Shown piece after piece: positions 9,743-18,402 of a stretch of 64,000 nucleotides of DNA. Location: contig NZ_CP102332.1 of NCBI RefSeq assembly GCF_024600715.1, positions 3,224,001 to 3,288,000 on the forward strand, read 5' to 3'. This DNA comes from Streptomyces changanensis (lineage in GTDB: Bacteria > Actinomycetota > Actinomycetes > Streptomycetales > Streptomycetaceae). Each line of letters starts with the position of its first letter. The stretch's first letter is position 1. The notes below the pieces were generated by a model. It was not told the DNA's origin. It searched no databases and saw only the letters and a list, made by a program, of their open reading frames with translations. The translations under genes were made by a program, and so were the position numbers.

Positions 9743-10385
9743 TGACCTGTGGCCGGCAGGCCCTGCCCGTCCTCGCGCACCTGCGCTGCGGTGACACCTA
9801 CGCCCGCCTCGCGGCGGGTTTCCGCATCGGGATCGCGACGGTCCACCGCTACATACGCGAGGCCGTCGATCTCCCGGCACCGCTCGCTCCGACGCTGGAG
9901 CACGCCATGGACACGGTCCGCAGGAGGGCGTACGTGATCCCCGACGGCACGCTCCTACCGATCGACCGCATCGCTGCCGGCCGTCCGTACCACTCGGGGA
10001 AGAGGAAGCACCACGGCATGAACGTGCAGGTTCCCGCCGACCCGGCCGGACGCCTGATCTGGGTATCGGACGCACTGCCGGGAGCCACGCACGACCTGGC
10101 CGCGGCCGGACGCACGGCATCCCGGCCGCTTTGACCGCCGACGGCATCAAGTGCCGGGCGGACAAGGCGTATCAGGGTGCGAGTTCCGGCACCCGTGTTC
10201 CGTTTCGGGGCAGGAACCCGCGCGGCTGGCGGCGGCGTCACCACCGGGATCATGCCAAGATCCGCAGCCTCGGCGAACGCGCCACAGCGATCCGGAAAAG
10301 CTGGCGGGTCCTGCGGAAGCTCCGTTGCGGCACCACCCGGATCACCGCGGTCGTCCGAGCCGTCGTCCCCTCGAACTCGCCATCT
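9743..10385 (+). pseudogene. IS5-family (DDE_Tnp_4) transposase, truncated and frameshifted
   Basis: The first frame encodes CGDTYARLAAGFRIGIATVHRYIREAVD, then IPDGTLLPIDRIA, HSGKRKHHGMNVQV and WVSDALPGATHDL, typical of IS5-group transposases with a DDE catalytic core. After about 10110 the similarity moves to another frame: TADGIKCRADKAYQGA, VPFRGR, HAKIRSLGERA and LRKLRCGTTRIT. The N-terminus is missing where it meets the integrase fragment. At least one frameshift means the protein is not functional. No terminal inverted repeats were identified. Confidence 0.85.
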
Positions 10386-10417
10386 GATCACCATGGAGAG
10401 CGCTCAGATCAGTGGGG

Positions 10418-10999
10418 TCAGGTCACCGAGATTCGCCACTTGCCGTGTTCGGACAAGGTGACGTATCCGTGCTGCGGAAGGCGCAGGCTGCCTTTCTGGT
10501 CGACAGCGGAAGTGGAGCGGATCAGCTGCTTCCCACCGTCGGCCGGTGTGTAGATGATGGTGCCGGGGGAGTCGATGAAGTCGTAGTGCACAACCGGCGC
10601 GTACTCGAAGTACGGCTTGGGGCTGAAATAGCCGAAGGTCTGGGTTCCGTTTCCCTGGGCTGTTCTGCTCGGGAGCTGAGGCAGCGCGTCGCTGTCCACG
10701 ATGCGCACCTTCCACCGGCCCAGGCCACTGGCGCCCTCGCTGCCCGCCACGACTCGCCGGATGGCGAGGGCGGTGCAGTCCGCCGGCAGGACGATGTGCG
10801 ACGGCCCAGTCCGGCCAATGGTGACGAGCGTGTCGTGGGCCCGCTGATGATAGGGACCCTCGCGCACGGTCGACAGGCTGAAGCTCGTGGTGAGGCCGGC
10901 GCGGAACTCCAAGAGGACCGGCTTCCCGCCTCCTGCACCCGGTATCTCGACAATTCGGCTGCGCCAGCCGGACCATTTGGCGGACGTGGTGCTGCCCAC
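10418..10999 (-). CDS. Hypothetical protein, orphan
   Basis: A 193-aa protein beginning at GTG 10999, chosen because a GGGGAGGGA ribosome site lies 3-10 nt upstream. It has no transmembrane segment or motif I recognise. Alternating hydrophobic stretches such as [18 protein letters not shown] and [10 protein letters not shown] suggest a mostly beta fold. It ends in [16 protein letters not shown]. It lies between two transposase remnants inside the decayed tRNA-Ser element, so it is probably cargo. Function unknown. Confidence 0.55.
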   Translation of the reverse strand: MGSTTSAKWSGWRSRIVEIPGAGGGKPVLLEFRAGLTTSFSLSTVREGPYHQRAHDTLVTIGRTGPSHIVLPADCTALAIRRVVAGSEGASGLGRWKVRIVDSDALPQLPSRTAQGNGTQTFGYFSPKPYFEYAPVVHYDFIDSPGTIIYTPADGGKQLIRSTSAVDQKGSLRLPQHGYVTLSEHGKWRISVT

Positions 11000-11104
11000 G
11001 TTCCCTCCCCTGTGTCGGTCGCGAAGCGCTCGGAAGTCATGGTGGCACGCAGGCCGGGGCTCCGGCTCCGCTCCAGCCCGACGGAGGTCGACTGACGCCT
11101 GGAC

Positions 11105-11247
11105 CGTGTCCCATGTGGTGAGGCGGAGAAGTCGTTTGTAGCAGCAGAGGGCTGCGGCGAGGCCGAGAAAGGCCAGGTGGTCGCGAGGGTGACGCGCTCG
11201 TAGCGGTGGTTGAGTCTGCCGGAGCTCTTCCACGGAAGTGACACCAC
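11105..11247 (-). pseudogene. Relic of an IS transposase C-terminus
   Basis: Two overlapping frames together give GRLNHRYER then [23 protein letters not shown]. This resembles the C-terminal end of IS5-like transposases (RY.RR.D.H..FL.LA....RRL). Only about 45 codons remain and a frameshift separates the halves. The stretch 11250-11529 upstream contains another short coding-like scrap ([23 protein letters not shown]) that I cannot assign; otherwise I see nothing there. Confidence 0.5.
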
Positions 11248-11529
11248 ACCCGTGCGGTGCGGTGAGCGCGTCGGTCTTCACCGTCCACCGCGGGCCTGGC
11301 GCTCGACGGCGACGAACACGGACCGCCTGCTCCCTGGCTGCCCTGTACGCGGTGGTGAAGGCGTCCCTTCCCGTCGCGTCCGGGATCCGGCCGGCGGGGC
11401 ATCGGCAGCGGCTGCGCGAGCAGCCTCCTCGCAGGCGGCGGAGGGGCGCTTCGCGTTGAGGTGGAACGTCTCCTTCACGCCCCGGCCCCCGTATCCGCCC
11501 CGGCCGTGGCCGCCTGACACGATCACGGA

Positions 11530-13530
11530 ATGACACACGGGGAGACGCATGAGCACATACGCGACCAGGAAGCCGAGTTGGCGGCCGCTGCCGAGGCCGG
11601 ACAGGACGGCGCGTACCGCGCCTACGCCACATTCCTCGGCAAGAGCGGCCGGATGGACCAGGCCCTGCCCTGGTGGGCCAAGGCCGCCGAGCACGGGGAC
11701 GCAGATGCGGCGCGCACGCTCGCGATCTGCCACAAGGACCGCTGGGAGTTCGCCGAAGCCGAGCGCTGGTACCGCAGCGCTGCCGACCGTGACGGCGGCT
11801 GCGCCTTCGGGCTCGCCACACTCCTGAAGGAGTCCGGCGACCAGGACGGAGCACAGGAGTGGTACGCGCGGGGAGCCGCGCTCGGCCACGTCCAGAGCCT
11901 CACCAACGGCGCGGTGCTCAAAGCCGCCCGCCACGGTGCCTTCGCCGAAGCACAGGCGCAGCTGGACGAGGCGGCCGAACTGGGTGACCGCAAGGCGGCC
12001 TCGGCCCGTCAGGTGATCGAGAACATCGTCGACGACCTTGAGCTCTGGGAGGAGCGGCTCGCGCGGGCGGAGGCTGACGGGGACGCCGAGGCCGCGTTCG
12101 AGGCGCTGAGTCCGCTGCGGGACCCGGAGTACGCGGGCATGTTCACGTACTACCCGAGCACGATCCGCGCGGCGGAGGCTCTCTACGCGCGAGCCGCGGC
12201 GGTCGGCTCGCACCAGGCCCTGGTCGAGCAGGCCATCCTGGTAGCCCGCGACAGCGACCGGATCGAGGAGGCACGCGCCCTGGCCGTACGGGCGCACGAG
12301 CTCGGCTACTCGGGCGCGGCCTACGTCCTGGGTGTCTGGGCCTTCGAGCGCGGTGACCAGCGCACGGCCGAGCATTGGTTCGAGACGGCGGCCGCAGCAC
12401 CCGATGGTCACGACTACGCCCGCTTCCACCTCGGTCTGATCGGCATCATGCAGCGGCGGCTGGACGAGGCCGAGCGATGGCTGCGTCTCACCGGCGACAC
12501 CGAGGACGAGAACGATCAGTACGGCGGCCTGCCCAGGATGTTCGTCGAGCAGCTCGAGGAGATCGCGGCGATTCGCGCCGACCCCGCCCGACTGCCCGAC
12601 CCCGAACTCGCGGCGCGCCTGCCCGAGTTGCGGGCGGCCGCGGAGTCCGGGGGAGCCGAGGAGTGCTTCGCGTACGCCGATGCACTCGACCGCCTGTACC
12701 GGCTGCCCGACGCCGCCGACTGGTACCGCAAGACCGGCACTCCGCGCGCGCTGCTCGAGCTCGGCCGCATGCTGCAGGACTGCCATGCCGACGAGACCCT
12801 GCTCGTGCCGTACTTCGGGCCGGCCGCCGAGGCCGGGGACGCGAGGGCTGCGTACAGCATCGCCGGGATCCACACCCACGCGAAGAACGAGCGGGCCGCC
12901 GGCATCTGGACGCTGAAGGCCGCGGAACTCGGTCACGCGAGGGCAGCCTGGGGCGTCGGCTGGGCCTCCGAACAACGGGGCGGAGACCCGCAGTTCGCGG
13001 AGCGCTGGTATGTGCGCGCCGCCGAGGGCGGTCTGGCGCGGCCCGCGTTCCTGGCCGGTCGCAGCATGGTGCGCTGGGGGCGGTACGCCGAGGCCGAGCG
13101 GTGGCTCGTGAAGGCGTGGGAGAACGACATCCCCGAGGCGGCGTACCACCTCGGCAGGGCGCTGCGCCGGCTCGGACGCACCGCGGAGGCCGAGCAGTGG
13201 CTGCGCCGCGCCGTGGAGCGCTCCGGCGACTTCGACCCACCGCGCGGACCGCTCGAAGGGCGCGTCGATCCCCGTCCCGAGCTGGCCGAGCTGCTCGTCG
13301 AGGCGGAGCGCGACGAGGAGGCCGCGCCACTCGTCGCGGACATCCTCGCCGAGTACCCGGGCCACCTCGCCGGCCACCGCCTCGCCGGCCGACTGGCCCG
13401 GCACCGCGGCGACCTGGCCACGGCCGAACAACACTTCGCGCAGATCGAGGAGCGGGACTCCGACCCCGGTACGCGGATGAGCCTGCGGGAGATCCGTGAG
13501 CTGCTGGCTCAGGTGACGCACGAACACTGA
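11530..13530 (+). CDS. Sel1/TPR-repeat protein
   Basis: A 666-aa soluble protein built almost entirely from alpha-helical repeats of Sel1/TPR type. Units such as [42 protein letters not shown] and [12 protein letters not shown] recur through the length at about 34-36 residues. Such proteins usually act as protein-binding scaffolds. No signal peptide or transmembrane helix is visible and no catalytic domain is attached. The ATG at 11530 is the first in-frame start; only weak purine-rich bases precede it. It sits alone between transposase relics, with coding bias matching the core genome. Partner and function are unknown. Confidence 0.8.
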   Translation: MTHGETHEHIRDQEAELAAAAEAGQDGAYRAYATFLGKSGRMDQALPWWAKAAEHGDADAARTLAICHKDRWEFAEAERWYRSAADRDGGCAFGLATLLKESGDQDGAQEWYARGAALGHVQSLTNGAVLKAARHGAFAEAQAQLDEAAELGDRKAASARQVIENIVDDLELWEERLARAEADGDAEAAFEALSPLRDPEYAGMFTYYPSTIRAAEALYARAAAVGSHQALVEQAILVARDSDRIEEARALAVRAHELGYSGAAYVLGVWAFERGDQRTAEHWFETAAAAPDGHDYARFHLGLIGIMQRRLDEAERWLRLTGDTEDENDQYGGLPRMFVEQLEEIAAIRADPARLPDPELAARLPELRAAAESGGAEECFAYADALDRLYRLPDAADWYRKTGTPRALLELGRMLQDCHADETLLVPYFGPAAEAGDARAAYSIAGIHTHAKNERAAGIWTLKAAELGHARAAWGVGWASEQRGGDPQFAERWYVRAAEGGLARPAFLAGRSMVRWGRYAEAERWLVKAWENDIPEAAYHLGRALRRLGRTAEAEQWLRRAVERSGDFDPPRGPLEGRVDPRPELAELLVEAERDEEAAPLVADILAEYPGHLAGHRLAGRLARHRGDLATAEQHFAQIEERDSDPGTRMSLREIRELLAQVTHEH

Positions 13531-13572
13531 GCGGCGAAGTAGCCGGAGCGGAGTGGCCGGCGCGGTGGGGAG

Positions 13573-13713
13573 TCAGTTCTGTACAGGCTCCTCTGGGACC
13601 TGATGTCCCCGCGTCGGCAGCACATCGTCGAAGAAGGGGCGGTCGCCGGCAAACGTGGGGCGCAGTCCGGTGAACTCCTCGGCGGTGACCCAGCGGGCCT
13701 CGAGCTACTCGCT
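13573..13713 (-). pseudogene. C-terminal scrap of a NUDIX hydrolase-like gene
   Basis: The minus strand encodes EARWVTAEEFTGLRPTFAGD then RPFFDDVLPTRG and ends PVQN before a stop. This pattern resembles C-terminal ends of NUDIX hydrolases (ARWV..EE). An in-frame stop precedes it and an IS remnant abuts it, so the NUDIX box is absent. Assignment is tentative. Confidence 0.45.
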
Positions 13714-13724
13714 CATTTGTGACT

Positions 13725-14195
13725 GTGTCAACAGCCGGGGACCCGTTGGCGGCCGAGAGGCCGACGACGAGGGGCAGTCCGTTCGCGTCCGACAGGACGT
13801 GCCCGGCTTGCCCCGGTCCACGGGTCTCGGACCGGTGAGTCCGCCCCCTTTTTCGCCCTGCCGTGGGCGGGGTCGAGGACGGCGCGGGAGAGGTCGAGCA
13901 GGCCGGCGTCGTCGAGGTGATGCAGGATCTCCTCGTGCAACCGGCCCCACACCCCGGCACGGGACCAGATCAGGAACCGGCGATGGGCGGTTGCCTTCGA
14001 CGTCCCGAAGCAGGGCGGCAAGGCCCGCCAGGCGCAGCCGCTGACCAGGACGTAGATGATCGCGGCGATCAGCGTCCCATCAGGCGTGTCCTGCGTCCCG
14101 CCGCCCTGCGGCCGCACCCTCGACGGCGGGATCAGCGGCTTCGCGATCTCCCACAGCCCGTCCGGAACAATCCAACTCCACGTACCCCGCCCCAT
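13725..14195 (-). pseudogene. IS5-family transposase, N-terminal half, frameshifted
   Basis: From ATG 14195 the frame encodes WSWIVPDGLWEIAKPLIPPS, DGTLIAAIIYVLVSGCAWRALPP and AHRRFLIWSRAGVWGRLHEE, characteristic of Streptomyces IS5-like two-domain transposases. Downstream the match continues in other frames (LTGPRPVDRGKPG, then HVLSDANGLPLVVGLSAAN) and ends near 13725 next to the NUDIX scrap. At least two frame changes and loss of the C-terminal half make it non-functional. Confidence 0.85.
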
Positions 14196-14462
14196 GACCC
14201 GCCCAACGACCGCCTCACCACATAGGACGCGGTCTGAGTCGGCGACTGAAGACTCCGGCGGGCACCAGTGGGTTGTACGCGCCCTTCCACCGAGTAGGGG
14301 GCGCCGCGGCGGAGGGCGGCAGTAACCGCCCCGCACGGTAGCGTCACCACGGGCCCACCCAGCGGCCGGTATGACCTCCGCTGACCGATCCGGCCAGAGC
14401 TACGGAACAGAAGGCACAGGGCCGACAGCTCGTACTCGTCGGCCCTGCGCCATACTCGCGGC

Positions 14463-15227
14463 GTGCCCCTCCCCCACGAGACAGTCGAGCCGATGGCCCC
14501 CGCAGAGGTGCTGTCCGGAACAGCATGGAGCACTCTGGAGCATGCCTACGGAACGGCTCAGGACGTACCGCAGATGCTGCAAGGTCTCATGGACACCGAT
14601 CTGCGCGTGAGGTCGGAGTCATTGAGCCGTCTGCATCACGTGGTGCACCACCAGAACACCCTGTACACCGCCACGGCGCCGGCTGCCATGTACGTGGCGG
14701 GCATCCTCGGCGATGCCCGAACCCTCGAAGCCGTCGAGAAGGGGCCCCACGGCTTCTCTGGACCGATGCGCGCCGAGTTGCTGGGGTGGCTTGACTCCGT
14801 CGCCGACGCAGCAGACGACGAGGCCGCGGCCACCAGTCGGCGTTTCGGGTTCCCGCCCGAGGAGTACCCGCCGTTCGTCGCGATCTGCCGGATTCGGCCG
14901 CAGCTCTTCCACGCCGTCTCTGCGTTCCTCGATGATCCCGACACTGACGTACGCGCAGCGGCCGTCTCCGCCTGTATCCCGCTGCTCGACGACCCTCATC
15001 TCATTCACCTGCGAGACGCCCTGGCCCCCATGCTGCGCAACGTCTTGGCTACGAGTGAGGCATGGAAGTACCAGGAGAGGGCGATCGATGCGCTGGCAAG
15101 CTGGGGCCATGACACCACCGGGTCGGAGGTCCTGCAGGAGCGATATGCCGTCTGTGACGCCGAATCCGAGCCTCAGCCTCGGGGTGTCGAGTCGCAGGAC
15201 GGCTACGACACCGCTCCCCCCTTCTGA
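14463..15227 (+). CDS. HEAT-repeat-like protein
   Basis: A 254-aa protein with alpha-helical repeats: TDLRVRSESLSRLHHVVHH near the N-terminus and DPDTDVRAAAVSACIPLLDD near residue 160 are HEAT-like. The end is acidic and low in structure. The GTG at 14463 has a CATACT -10 box 6 nt upstream (14451-14456), suggesting a leaderless mRNA. Homologous proteins are usually annotated as HEAT-repeat or hypothetical proteins of actinobacteria. It is convergent with the integrase relic and sits inside the decayed element, so it is probably cargo. Function unknown; helical scaffold role inferred. Confidence 0.7.
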   Translation: MPLPHETVEPMAPAEVLSGTAWSTLEHAYGTAQDVPQMLQGLMDTDLRVRSESLSRLHHVVHHQNTLYTATAPAAMYVAGILGDARTLEAVEKGPHGFSGPMRAELLGWLDSVADAADDEAAATSRRFGFPPEEYPPFVAICRIRPQLFHAVSAFLDDPDTDVRAAAVSACIPLLDDPHLIHLRDALAPMLRNVLATSEAWKYQERAIDALASWGHDTTGSEVLQERYAVCDAESEPQPRGVESQDGYDTAPPF

Positions 15228-15259
15228 AGGCTTGCCGGCCGCCACCACTTCCGCTGGGC

Positions 15260-15279
15260 TCCGTCTCAGTTTCCGTCTC
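15260..15279. repeat. Right copy of the 20-bp direct repeat
   Basis: Identical to 9554-9573. Here it encodes the NETETETEP run at the 3' end of the right integrase remnant. Confidence 0.75.
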
Positions 15280-15885
15280 GTTCGGCACTGTCCGGGGTGG
15301 TTCATGGAGGGCCGAGAGCCGTGACACCGCCAGCAGCCGAACGTGAGTGGACGCTGACGAACGACCCTGCATGAGGACGGTGGCGGCGGTGTGGCGGGCA
15401 TCGTGGAGCCGGCCATCCCGCGCCTGTGCGCCTTCGAGCAGCCGCTTGCAGCCGCGGCAATGCGTGTTCGCGCTCAGCGGCCCTCCGAGCGGCGTGGTGC
15501 ACACGTAGTCCGACTCACCGCCACAGGCTGCCGGCGGCCTCGGGTCCGCACGCCCGCGCCTCGGCATGCTGCCGGAGCACAGCGCCCAGCGGGCTCGGCA
15601 ACGGCACCGCACGGCGGCCCGTTCGGGACTTCGCGTTCTGGGTCTCGCGCCGCACCCGTACTCGATGCGGGCAGCACCCGGCCACCGCCCGGCCGCACGG
15701 CGAGACTCCGGGCATCCGTGCCGGCACTTCGGCCGCGGACGGTTCCGGCGCAGCTTGGGGTACTCGTCGCCCAAGTCGACGGCACACCAGCGGAGACCAC
15801 GCGTCTCGCCCTGCCGCGGACCGAGTGCCGGCGACGGCACCCAGCGGGCACCGTCCCGGCGCTTGTTGACTTCGATCAGTAGACG
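15260..15885 (-). pseudogene. Tyrosine recombinase (integrase) remnant, multiply frameshifted
   Basis: Reading leftward, EVNKRRDGARWV and LGPRQGETRGLRW match the start of the catalytic domain with its first Arg. A second frame gives ETQNAKSRTGRRAVPLPSP and LGAVLRQHAEAR. A third gives VCTTPLGGPLSANTH, then RLHDARHTAATVLM, which is the HxxR box. Similarity then stops and a short unrelated stretch leads to the ETETETE tail. Three frames and loss of the catalytic Tyr region show a pseudogene. Its last conserved residues (AATVLM) are exactly where the 9572-9742 fragment begins (VLLLL). Confidence 0.85.
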
Positions 15886-16257
15886 TCGAACCTCTTCGAA
15901 GGACTGGGGCTCGACCTCCGATTCCTCTTCTTCGAGCCGCGGCTGCTTCGCCGGCGCGGCGGCGCTCGGGCTTCAAGCGGTCGATGCGGTGCTTGCCGAT
16001 ACGGGCACGAGGTGGACGCGAACCGCCAGTTCATCACCGGGGCGCTCTCGGACCCCAGGTCGTGGGGTCGCCGCAGAAGCACGCCCGTTCCGCCGTGCTC
16101 GCATACGTGTCGCCGTCGGCGAGCCCCTCCCAGAGCCCGGACATGCTGTCTGGCCCGTCCCGGGGCCCGTCCCCCCTTTTTTCTGAGATCTTTCGGCCCT
16201 GTGGCGGATGTTCACTCATCACCTGTCGACAAGAAAACCGTCAAACAAGAAACCATT

Positions 16258-16285
16258 CATGGGTGGGTGATCGCCCACTCCCATG
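16258..16285. promoter_or_regulatory. Imperfect palindrome upstream of the zinc-ribbon gene
   Basis: CATGGG (16258-16263) and CCCATG (16280-16285) enclose a further GTGGGTGATCGCCCAC pairing. It lies in the unusually AT-rich leader about 180 nt before the 16468 start. It may be an operator or a terminator of decayed upstream DNA. The remainder of the 15886-16467 gap shows no convincing gene. Confidence 0.35.
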
Positions 16286-16467
16286 TCGCCACTACGCCCT
16301 GGCTTGCACCCACAGCGCACCATGAGACGATGAATTCCTATCGGCCCTGCGTGGCAAAACGTCAACATCCGTCGCCTGTGAGACGAGGCCGGATGGACGG
16401 AAACACCTTCCCCTCGACGCCCGGCCGGAATTCCCACTCAGCCCTCACCGTAGGCGGGTGCATTGCC

Positions 16468-16977
16468 ATGGAAAACCTGTTGACCTCCATCGATGGAGTA
16501 GTCGGCAGCGGGAACCCCGTGATCTCGACCGACGGCCACACCGTGATATCCATCGTGAAGGCCACCATTCACAGCGGCTTGTCGGCCACGTTCTACCTGC
16601 CGCAGAGTCAGTACGACGCGATCATCGAATGGTACTGGACCCCTGAACAGAAGAAGCGATACGGCCTGGAGGAGGTCTCGGACCAAGAGAAGGAGCGGAT
16701 CGAGTCCGAGCTGGGTGTATCGGATGCGGGGGTTCTGTACTCCAACCGAATCCCTTGCCCGGAGTGTGGACACGTCTACGGCGCATTCGAGTTCATGCAG
16801 CAAGGCATCCGCCACCATGGGCGGGAAACCGCTGAGGTCGCATTGAAGATGCAGAACGCGTGCGTGCTCAGAGTCAACCCGCATCAAGTCCCCGCCTGTC
16901 CGGAATGCGGCTTCCTCATGAGATCCTCGGGCCACTACTACATATGCCGGCAGTACGGATGCTGCAGGCAGGTGTAG
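16468..16977 (+). CDS. Hypothetical protein with paired zinc-ribbon cysteines
   Basis: A 169-aa protein from ATG 16468 (MENLLTSIDG). The C-terminal half has two CPECG knuckles: PCPECGHVY near residue 98 and ACPECGFLM near residue 149. Extra Cys pairs follow (YICRQYGCCRQV). The spacing suggests one or two structural zinc sites. The N-terminal half (TVISIVKATIHSGLSATFYLPQ, DAIIEWYWTPEQKKRYGL) matches nothing I recognise. Codons are visibly less G/C-biased than neighbours, and the leader is AT-rich, both signs of recent transfer. The longer in-frame extension upstream to 16012 has no coding character, so the internal ATG is preferred. Confidence 0.65.
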   Translation: MENLLTSIDGVVGSGNPVISTDGHTVISIVKATIHSGLSATFYLPQSQYDAIIEWYWTPEQKKRYGLEEVSDQEKERIESELGVSDAGVLYSNRIPCPECGHVYGAFEFMQQGIRHHGRETAEVALKMQNACVLRVNPHQVPACPECGFLMRSSGHYYICRQYGCCRQV

Positions 16978-17161
16978 GGCGCCGGCGTCTTTGAGCACCC
17001 CGGGGGGTTGAGGTCGCCTGAGACCGGACGCCGCTGGGACGCGACGAGGGCTCCGGAGGGATCGGTCCCTCTCGCCCCGGTCCGTCCGGTCGGCTCCTGT
17101 GGCACCGTTGTCGGCGGCTTCCGGTCTGGTGGCGGGCACCCCCACCTGTCAGGATCGGCCC

Positions 17162-17377
17162 GTGACCGAGTCTTCGAGAGCCACGAGGGCGGATCGGGTC
17201 CTCGACTGGGCGGGGCTCATCCCGTCCGGTCTCCTCCTGGCCACCGGGATCAGGGACTACCGCGCCGGTGGGTCCGTGGGGTGGTTGGTCGGCGGGGTGC
17301 TCATGGTGCTGATCAGCATCTGGGTGGTGAGCCGTGGGGCGACCCGGCGGGCCCGCGACGGCTCTCCTCCCCGGTAG
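17162..17377 (+). CDS. Small two-helix membrane protein
   Basis: A 71-aa protein with two hydrophobic stretches, LDWAGLIPSGLLLATGI and VGWLVGGVLMVLISIWVV, separated by a short charged turn, and a basic tail. The GTG at 17162 has a CAGGAT -10-like box 6 nt upstream, so a leaderless start is likely; an alternative GTG at 17099 lacks support. It is convergent with the SLOG-like gene 61 nt away. Function unknown. Confidence 0.55.
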   Translation: MTESSRATRADRVLDWAGLIPSGLLLATGIRDYRAGGSVGWLVGGVLMVLISIWVVSRGATRRARDGSPPR

Positions 17378-17438
17378 GTGCCGCGTTCCGGGACGCCGGG
17401 CGCTCGGACGGCTGCGGAGGCTTGCCCCGCCCGGCCGG

Positions 17439-17930
17439 TCATGTGACCGCGGGAATGGGGTGGCGGGTGGCGCCCGGGGGCCAGACCACGTCCACCGGGA
17501 TGCCGCGGGCGCGGGCGTAGGCGACCAGGTGGGCCGTCGCGTCGCGCCCGTCGGAGGGGGAGCCGTCCCAGACCGCCAGGATGTGGCGGCTGGTGGCGAT
17601 CATGCGCTCGTCCGCGCCGACGCACGCGTCGCGGCCCTCCGGGTCGTACGGCATGAGCCGCATCTGCTCGGCCAGGCGGAGGAGTTCGCCGGCGGCGTGG
17701 CGGTCGCGGCGGGGGAGCACGGCCGGTACCGAGCCCTGGGCCGGGAGCAGGACGACCAGGCCGCGGCCCGCCCCGCGGACCGCGCGGCCGAACGCCACGG
17801 GCAGGCCCGCGCCGACGCGTACGAGCCCGGTGGCGTCGTCCGCGAGGTGTTCCAGGCGGGTGCGCAGTTCCTCCTCGACCAGGGCCAGGGTCTCCGGGGT
17901 CAGGTCGGTGTGGCCGACCGCCGCGATCAC
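17439..17930 (-). CDS. SLOG-like Rossmannoid nucleotide-binding protein
   Basis: A 163-aa protein opening VIAAVGHTDLTPETLALVEEEL and ending with ADERMIATSRHILAVWDGSPSDGRDATAHLVAYARARGIPV. The GH.dLTPET start and the later IAVWDG.P..GRDATA..V..AR..G.PV pattern match the SLOG superfamily (related to DprA/LOG), which binds nucleotides or nucleotide-derived ligands. The GTG at 17930 overlaps the TGA of an 8-codon ORF that has a strong ribosome site, so translation is probably coupled or the true start is obscured by an indel. Ligand and role are not known. SLOG proteins recur in stress and conflict contexts, but nothing beside this gene proves such a role. Confidence 0.65.
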   Translation of the reverse strand: MIAAVGHTDLTPETLALVEEELRTRLEHLADDATGLVRVGAGLPVAFGRAVRGAGRGLVVLLPAQGSVPAVLPRRDRHAAGELLRLAEQMRLMPYDPEGRDACVGADERMIATSRHILAVWDGSPSDGRDATAHLVAYARARGIPVDVVWPPGATRHPIPAVT

Positions 17931-17953
17931 CTCGCGGCTCGCTTTCCTGCCAT
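17927..17953 (-). CDS. Eight-codon leader ORF overlapping the SLOG gene start
   Basis: ATG at 17953 follows GGGGGAGG by 6 nt, the best ribosome site in the area. It reads MAGKRAAR and ends in a TGA that overlaps the downstream GTG (GTGA). Either translation terminates and restarts on the SLOG gene, or a one-base indel has separated the true N-terminus (MAGKRAAR) from VIAAVGH. Confidence 0.4.
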   Translation of the reverse strand: MAGKRAAR

Positions 17954-18328
17954 GGGCGCCTCCCCCTCGTACGTGCGGACCGCACGGTGGACATGGTGGG
18001 CGCCCGCCGTGCCGGCGCGCGGCGGGCTCCCGGTAGGGGAGAAGTGAACACACCGTGACCCGGTGGGGGAAGGGGACCTGCCGGGGGCCGGGGCGCGGGG
18101 GGCCGGCGGCGAGGACGGTCGGTCGCGGCAACTGGGCTTGCCAGGCGCGGTGTTGGGTGCGGTGTGGGGGGTGCGGGAGGTGGTGGGGGTGGTTGCGGGG
18201 GCGCGCGGGGTGGCGCGTCGGGGTGCGGGGAACCACCCGGGCGGAAGCGCTTCGGGAGCCGAAGGGCTGCGGGGGCCGATCGGGGCCGGGGGATGCGGGG
18301 GCCGGGGCCGGGGGGTGCGGGCGTGCGG

Positions 18329-18370
18329 AGGCCCCGGCCGCGGACTCGGGGGTCTACGCGGCCGGGGCCT
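18329..18370 (-). terminator. Hairpin terminator after the LAXTG surface protein
   Basis: A perfect 14-bp stem (18329-18342 with 18357-18370, AGGCCCCGGCCGCG arm) around a 14-nt loop lies 33 nt past the stop codon of the surface-protein gene. The rest of 17954-18402 is G-rich, with no gene that I can support. Confidence 0.65.
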
Positions 18371-18402
18371 GGCCCGGGGGTGACGCGCGGCGCGCGGGTG
18401 TG

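Noticed and set aside
9554..15279. The 20-bp direct repeat as an attL/attR pair
   Set aside because: Both copies code for integrase C-terminal tails, and neither contains the tRNA-Ser 3' end, which would be the expected core.
16012..16467. N-terminal extension of the zinc-ribbon protein
   Set aside because: The upstream part lacks coding bias, is rich in Arg/Pro/Ser by chance, and overlaps an AT-rich leader with a palindrome.
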